Assembly (NCBI GenBank): GCA_030039775.1
Contig: JASHUX010000232.1
Coordinates: forward strand, 1 to 9,946
Direction of reading: 5' to 3'
DNA: 9,946 nucleotides
DNA from: Alphaproteobacteria bacterium
Lineage (GTDB): Bacteria; Pseudomonadota; Alphaproteobacteria; ATCC43930; CGMCC-115725
Part shown: in pieces, positions 7,372-9,946 of the stretch
Position numbering within the stretch: position 1 is the first letter of the stretch
Layout of the letters: every line of letters starts with the position of its first letter
Made by a program: the position numbers and the translations under genes
Notes under the pieces: generated by a model
The model's input: only the letters and a program-made list of their open reading frames with translations
The model's database searches: none
What the model was told of the DNA's origin: nothing

Positions 7372-7866
7372 ATGACCGAATCCGTCCTAAAGCTCAACTA
7401 CCTCTCGCACGGCACGCTGGAGAGTTACGACATCGATAAGAGTCGCAAATTCTATGAAGAGTTCCTCGGCCTCGAGGTGGTGCAGACCAGTCCGCGCTCG
7501 CTCATGATCCGCCTCGGTGGCACCAACACCATCGCGACCGTGCTCAATCCGAAAAAAGCGCTGATGCCGGTACTCAATCACAACGGCCTCGACGTCGCGA
7601 CGCGCGAAGAGGTCGATCGCGCCCACGCCATCTGTGCCGAACAACAGGAAAAATGGGGCATCAAGGCGGTGACGCGGCCCTCGGATCAGCACGGGACCTA
7701 CAGCTTCTATCTGCGCGATCCAGACGACAATTGGTGGGAGATCCTCACCAACCCGAAAGGCGGCTACGCGTGGATGTTCAACAAGGGCGCCGACATCGAC
7801 AATTGGGGCGCGGGTGAGGAAGCCGGTTACAACCCCAACAACTTCACCAAGCGGCGATTTAAGTAG
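7372..7866 (+). CDS. VOC superfamily protein (glyoxalase/bleomycin resistance/extradiol dioxygenase fold)
   Basis: This 164-residue protein has the paired beta-alpha-beta-beta-beta modules of the vicinal oxygen chelate fold. The first module has LNYLSHGTLESYDIDKSRKF (8-27), with H13 as the first metal ligand and the usual 'D..S..FY..FLGL' helix. The second shows LNHNGLDV (68-75, H70), then YSFYLRDPDDNWWEILT (110-126) with E123 as the third ligand and an aromatic residue at 113. H-H-E is the Fe(II) set of type I extradiol dioxygenases, so oxygen-dependent ring cleavage is possible; an isomerase or lyase role in the same family is the alternative. The TGAGG formed by the FAH stop codon serves as ribosome site seven bases before ATG 7372. 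Together with the FAH gene it suggests degradation of an aromatic acid. A tail of ~30 residues (GADIDNWGAGEEAGYNPNNF) extends past the fold. Confidence 0.87.
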   Translation: MTESVLKLNYLSHGTLESYDIDKSRKFYEEFLGLEVVQTSPRSLMIRLGGTNTIATVLNPKKALMPVLNHNGLDVATREEVDRAHAICAEQQEKWGIKAVTRPSDQHGTYSFYLRDPDDNWWEILTNPKGGYAWMFNKGADIDNWGAGEEAGYNPNNFTKRRFK

Positions 7867-7872
7867 CGTCCG

Positions 7873-8341
7873 CTACACTGCAATGTACTGGTTGGCCTCG
7901 AGCCAACCGGGAATTTTGTCGCCGCCGAACGGCTTCGAAATGAAATAGCCCTGCGCCGCGTCGCACCCGGCATTCGCGAGAAGCCGGAGCGCGTCTGCGG
8001 TTTCCACACCTTCCGCGACCACTTTCAGCCCCAGCCGGTGCGACAGATCGATCACGGCGTAGACGATCGCGGCGTTCTCTTTGGAACTGGTACAATCGAT
8101 GACAAAGCTCTTGTCGATTTTCACCTCCGAGAACGGCAGACGCTGCAATTGCGACAGCGAGGAATATCCGGTGCCGAAATCGTCGATCGACAGGCCGACG
8201 CCTTTGATCCGAAGCCGCGTCAGCATGTCGGCGGCGCGGTCCCGCCCGACGCGCCACGCGTCCGAGGAACGTGCCGACGGCCGGCTCGTCGTCGATAATG
8301 AGGAGCCGTCCGGCGGAAGCCGCTTCTTTCGCGTCGTCCAT
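7873..8341 (-). pseudogene. decayed response regulator: REC N-terminus joined out of frame to an EAL C-terminal half
   Basis: From ATG 8341 the minus strand reads MDDAKEAASAGRLLIIDDEP then AVGTFLGRVARRAG, the first strand, acidic pair (D17-D18-E19) and first helix of a receiver domain. Around 8226-8245 the homology jumps to another frame and resumes inside a c-di-GMP phosphodiesterase domain: LTRLRIKGVGLSIDDFGTGY, then FSEVKIDKSFV, GLKVVAEGVET and AQGYFISKPF, ending at the TAG at 7873-7875. Retained EAL residues include the DDFG pair, the KID lysine, the AEGVE glutamate and the QGY glutamine. The receiver's phospho-aspartate, the rest of REC, the linker and the EAL half with the catalytic 'EAL' glutamate are gone. 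Intact REC-EAL proteins are usually near 400 residues, so about 230-250 codons are missing and the frame is shifted. The ATG has no clear ribosome site. It would not be an active phosphodiesterase. Confidence 0.85.
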
Positions 8342-8471
8342 GATTCAACCCGATTATTTTTCGCGAAAGAGTATTTCTCGTAAAAGATGTATCCGCAACA
8401 ACACACTGGTTAATGGCGGCCATCGACTGCCGTTAAGGATTAACCTTTGGATCGCCTAAACGAACCAAACC
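8342..8471. promoter_or_regulatory. gap upstream of the decayed gene, with palindrome and TTAA-rich inverted repeat
   Basis: This 130-base AT-richer gap lies between the MDR gene stop and the broken REC-EAL gene. It holds a perfect 10-base palindrome TTTCGCGAAA (8359-8368). Farther upstream is an inverted repeat with seven-base arms, GGTTAAT (8408-8414) and ATTAACC (8439-8445), with a third TTAA at 8433-8436 between them. TTAACC-type half-sites recall the CtrA cell-cycle/motility regulator of alphaproteobacteria, but the canonical TTAA-N7-TTAA spacing is absent (here TTAA-N3-TTAA). It may be the relic promoter of the decayed gene. Confidence 0.25.
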
Positions 8472-9479
8472 TTAGCCGAGCGCAATCAGCACCTTGCCGA
8501 CGTGTTTCTGCGACTGCAGGTGATGGAACGCCGTCTTGACGTCGGCGAACGGAAACACTTTGTCGATCACCGGCTTCATGGCGTTGACCGAGATCGCGCG
8601 GTTCATCGCTTCGAACATCTGCGTCGAGCCGACCGAGATACCCTGAACGTTGGCGCGTTTGCCGAGAATCAGCATCGGATTGGTTTCGCCCTGCGGCCCC
8701 GTCAGCACGCCGATGAGGCTGATCTTACCGCCGCTTTTGATCGCGCCCAGTGAGCGCGTGAAGGTGCCGGCGCCGCCGACCTCGACCACTTGATCGACGC
8801 CGCCGCGCGTGATCTCGACCGCTGCCTTGTCCCATTCCGGCGTGGTCTTGTAGTTGATGCCGTGCGCCGCGCCGAGTTTCTTCGCGTGCGCAAGTTTCTC
8901 GTCGCTCGATGAGGTTGCGATTACCTCCGCGCCGAACATACGCGCGAATTGCAGCGCGAAAATCGAGACGCCGCCCGTCCCTTGCACCAGCACCACCTGG
9001 CCCGCCTTGGTCTCGCCGTGCTCGACCACCGCGTTCCACGCGGTGAGGCCGGCGCACGGTAGGGTCGCGCCTTCCTGCGCCGAATAGTGATTCGGCAGTT
9101 TCACCGTGCCGGTTTCCTCAAGCAGGACATATTCGGCGAGCATGCCGTCGACGCCGCCGCCCATCGCGTATCCGCCGCTGTCACCCGGCGGCGTGCCGCC
9201 TTCCCAGCGTTGGGAAAAATTCCCGGCGACCTTATCGCCAACCTTGAAGCGCGTTACCTCGGCGCCGATTTCGACGATCTCGCCGGCGCCATCCGATAGC
9301 GGGATCACGTTCTCTTTCATCGGCATGCGGTAACTGCCCGATACGATGGCGAGATCGCGATAGTTCAGCGAGCACGCGCCAACCTTCACCAGGACTTGCC
9401 GGCGGCCGGGCTTGGGTTGCGGCAGATCGACCAGCGTCAGGCCGTCGATGCCTTTCGACTTCACTTGATACGCGCGCAT
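8472..9479 (-). CDS. zinc-free MDR oxidoreductase (NADPH:quinone reductase/enoyl-reductase-like)
   Basis: The 335-residue protein is a full-length medium-chain dehydrogenase/reductase. The N-terminal GroES-like domain has KVGACSLNYRDLAIVSG (32-48), the form found in quinone oxidoreductases: the catalytic-zinc cysteine/serine pattern of true alcohol dehydrogenases is missing, and so are the four clustered structural-zinc cysteines (only C36 and C142 exist). The Rossmann domain starts at VVLVQGTGGVSIFALQFA (162-179), followed by VIATSSSDEKLAHAKKLGA, with serines after the second strand that would favour NADPH. The C-terminal DVKTAFHHLQSQKHVGKVLI closes the catalytic domain as usual. It would reduce a quinone, enone or similar substrate in the cytosol; the substrate is unknown. 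ATG 9479 has GAGAGG six bases upstream. Transcribed toward the decayed gene, it lies after a palindromic element that separates it from a second MDR gene. Confidence 0.9.
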   Translation of the reverse strand: MRAYQVKSKGIDGLTLVDLPQPKPGRRQVLVKVGACSLNYRDLAIVSGSYRMPMKENVIPLSDGAGEIVEIGAEVTRFKVGDKVAGNFSQRWEGGTPPGDSGGYAMGGGVDGMLAEYVLLEETGTVKLPNHYSAQEGATLPCAGLTAWNAVVEHGETKAGQVVLVQGTGGVSIFALQFARMFGAEVIATSSSDEKLAHAKKLGAAHGINYKTTPEWDKAAVEITRGGVDQVVEVGGAGTFTRSLGAIKSGGKISLIGVLTGPQGETNPMLILGKRANVQGISVGSTQMFEAMNRAISVNAMKPVIDKVFPFADVKTAFHHLQSQKHVGKVLIALG

Positions 9480-9516
9480 TGATTGCCTCTCCGTCTTCTG
9501 TCTGCTTTTCCCCCAA

Positions 9517-9606
9517 TCGTCATTGCCGAGCTTGACCCGGCAATCTCAAGCAAGCGACGGGCCCGTCGGATTGCTCTGACCCCCGGATCAAGTCCGGGGG
9601 TGACGA
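9517..9606. repeat. compound palindromic intergenic element (REP/rhizobial-palindrome-like)
   Basis: A 90-base element lies between two minus-strand MDR genes. It is bounded by TCGTCA (9517-9522) and TGACGA (9601-9606) and contains three nested hairpins: ATTGCCG/CGGCAAT (9522-9528, 9538-9544); a perfect 14-base palindrome CGACGGGCCCGTCG (9555-9568); and CCCCCGGA/TCCGGGGG (9580-9587, 9593-9600) with a five-base loop. The first and third arms carry GCTTGACCCGG and GGATCAAGTCC cores, well known from dispersed intergenic repeats of Bradyrhizobium-like genomes. It could form a strong RNA hairpin on either strand and may attenuate transcription between the MDR genes, but no T-run follows, so it is not a classic terminator. 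Confidence 0.8.
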
Positions 9607-9635
9607 ATAGGGGTGATGTCGAACCTTCAATTGCC

Positions 9636-9946
9636 TCACACCGTCAGAACGATTTTGCCGAAATGGCGGTTGGCCTTCATGTAGTCGAGCGCGGCCGGCA
9701 CCTGGTCGAGCGGAAATTCCTTGTCGATCGGCAGGCGCAGCTTGCCGTCATCGACGAAATCCCACAAATCTTCCTTCATCCGCCGCGCGATCTCGCGTAC
9801 TTCATCGAGGCTGCGCGTGCGGAAGGTGACGCCGATATAATCGATGCGCTTCAACGCATGGAGATTGTAGTCGAAGTCGCCGCTTTGCCCGCCGAGCCGC
9901 CCGACATTGACGATGCGCCCGAGGATCGCCGCGGCGTGCATGTTGC
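9636..9946 (-). CDS. C-terminal part of a second MDR (quinone oxidoreductase-like) protein, 5' end beyond the window
   Basis: About 103 codons are visible, ending with TGA at 9636-9638; the frame stays open to the right edge, so the start lies outside. GRIVNVGRLGGQSGDFDYN is the late Rossmann strand and loop of MDR proteins. YIGVTFRTRSLDEVREIARRM follows, and the end, FPLDQVPAALDYMKANRHFG then KIVLTV, is the standard closing of the quinone-reductase branch. The internal ATG at 9941 is only a methionine within the protein, not the start. It is on the same strand as the MDR gene at 8472-9479, upstream of it, with a palindromic element between. The two are related in family but differ clearly in sequence, so they are not a recent duplication. 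Confidence 0.85.
   Translation of the reverse strand, partial: NMHAAAILGRIVNVGRLGGQSGDFDYNLHALKRIDYIGVTFRTRSLDEVREIARRMKEDLWDFVDDGKLRLPIDKEFPLDQVPAALDYMKANRHFGKIVLTV

Noticed and set aside
7863..7876. GTAGCG/CGCTAC inverted repeat between the VOC gene and the decayed gene
   Set aside because: It is formed largely by the two convergent stop codons, has a two-base loop and no T-run, so it is not a convincing terminator.
7873..8406. A 177-codon open frame beginning MCCCGYIF that includes the EAL remnant
   Set aside because: Its first ~55 residues are low-plausibility sequence in the wrong frame for the receiver start seen from 8341; it is an open stretch through a frameshifted relic, not an evident intact protein.
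8472..9946. Two neighbouring MDR genes as a recent tandem duplication
   Set aside because: The visible C-terminal sequences share only family-level features and differ throughout, so recent duplication is not supported.

Overview
This is a GC-rich bacterial window with tightly packed genes, several GTG starts and short gaps. It most resembles an alphaproteobacterium of the order Hyphomicrobiales (a Bradyrhizobium- or Pseudolabrys-like soil or water bacterium). That placement is inferred from codon use, from the aromatic-catabolism style of the genes, and from a palindromic intergenic element at 9517-9606 of the kind scattered through those genomes. No rRNA, tRNA, CRISPR array, transposase or phage gene was seen.

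Left part (1-3916): three glycosyltransferase-like genes are interleaved with a sulfur-type transport/regulator pair. A CgeB-like glycosyltransferase runs off the left edge on the minus strand. A TauE/SafE (TSUP) membrane exporter (plus) faces an Rrf2-family Fe-S type regulator (minus), and their stop codons share the four bases CTAG. Next come an unrecognised protein with a DxD motif typical of GT-A glycosyltransferases (plus) and a GT25-family LPS-type glycosyltransferase (minus), with only two bases between their stops.

Middle part (4010-7866): a plus-strand, operon-like run. It encodes a periplasmic amino-acid/aromatic-type ABC substrate-binding protein with no permease or ATPase beside it. 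An integral membrane protein of HTTM/vitamin-K-carboxylase-like or DoxX-like character follows, its start overlapping the previous gene. A fumarylacetoacetate-hydrolase-family enzyme and a VOC (glyoxalase/extradiol dioxygenase fold) protein complete the run. The last two plus the binding protein suggest uptake and breakdown of an aromatic acid or a ring-cleavage product.

Right part (7873-9946), minus strand: a broken response regulator that keeps the first ~34 residues of a receiver domain and the C-terminal half of a c-di-GMP phosphodiesterase (EAL) domain in a different frame; then a zinc-free MDR quinone-oxidoreductase-like enzyme; then a palindromic repeat; then the C-terminal third of a second MDR oxidoreductase cut by the window edge.

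Most genes belong to known families. The least ordinary items are the decayed REC-EAL gene, the membrane protein placed inside the catabolic run, the TSUP/Rrf2 pair with similar AT-rich motifs at both promoters, and the unassigned DxD protein. I did not find convincing evidence of a wholly new system.
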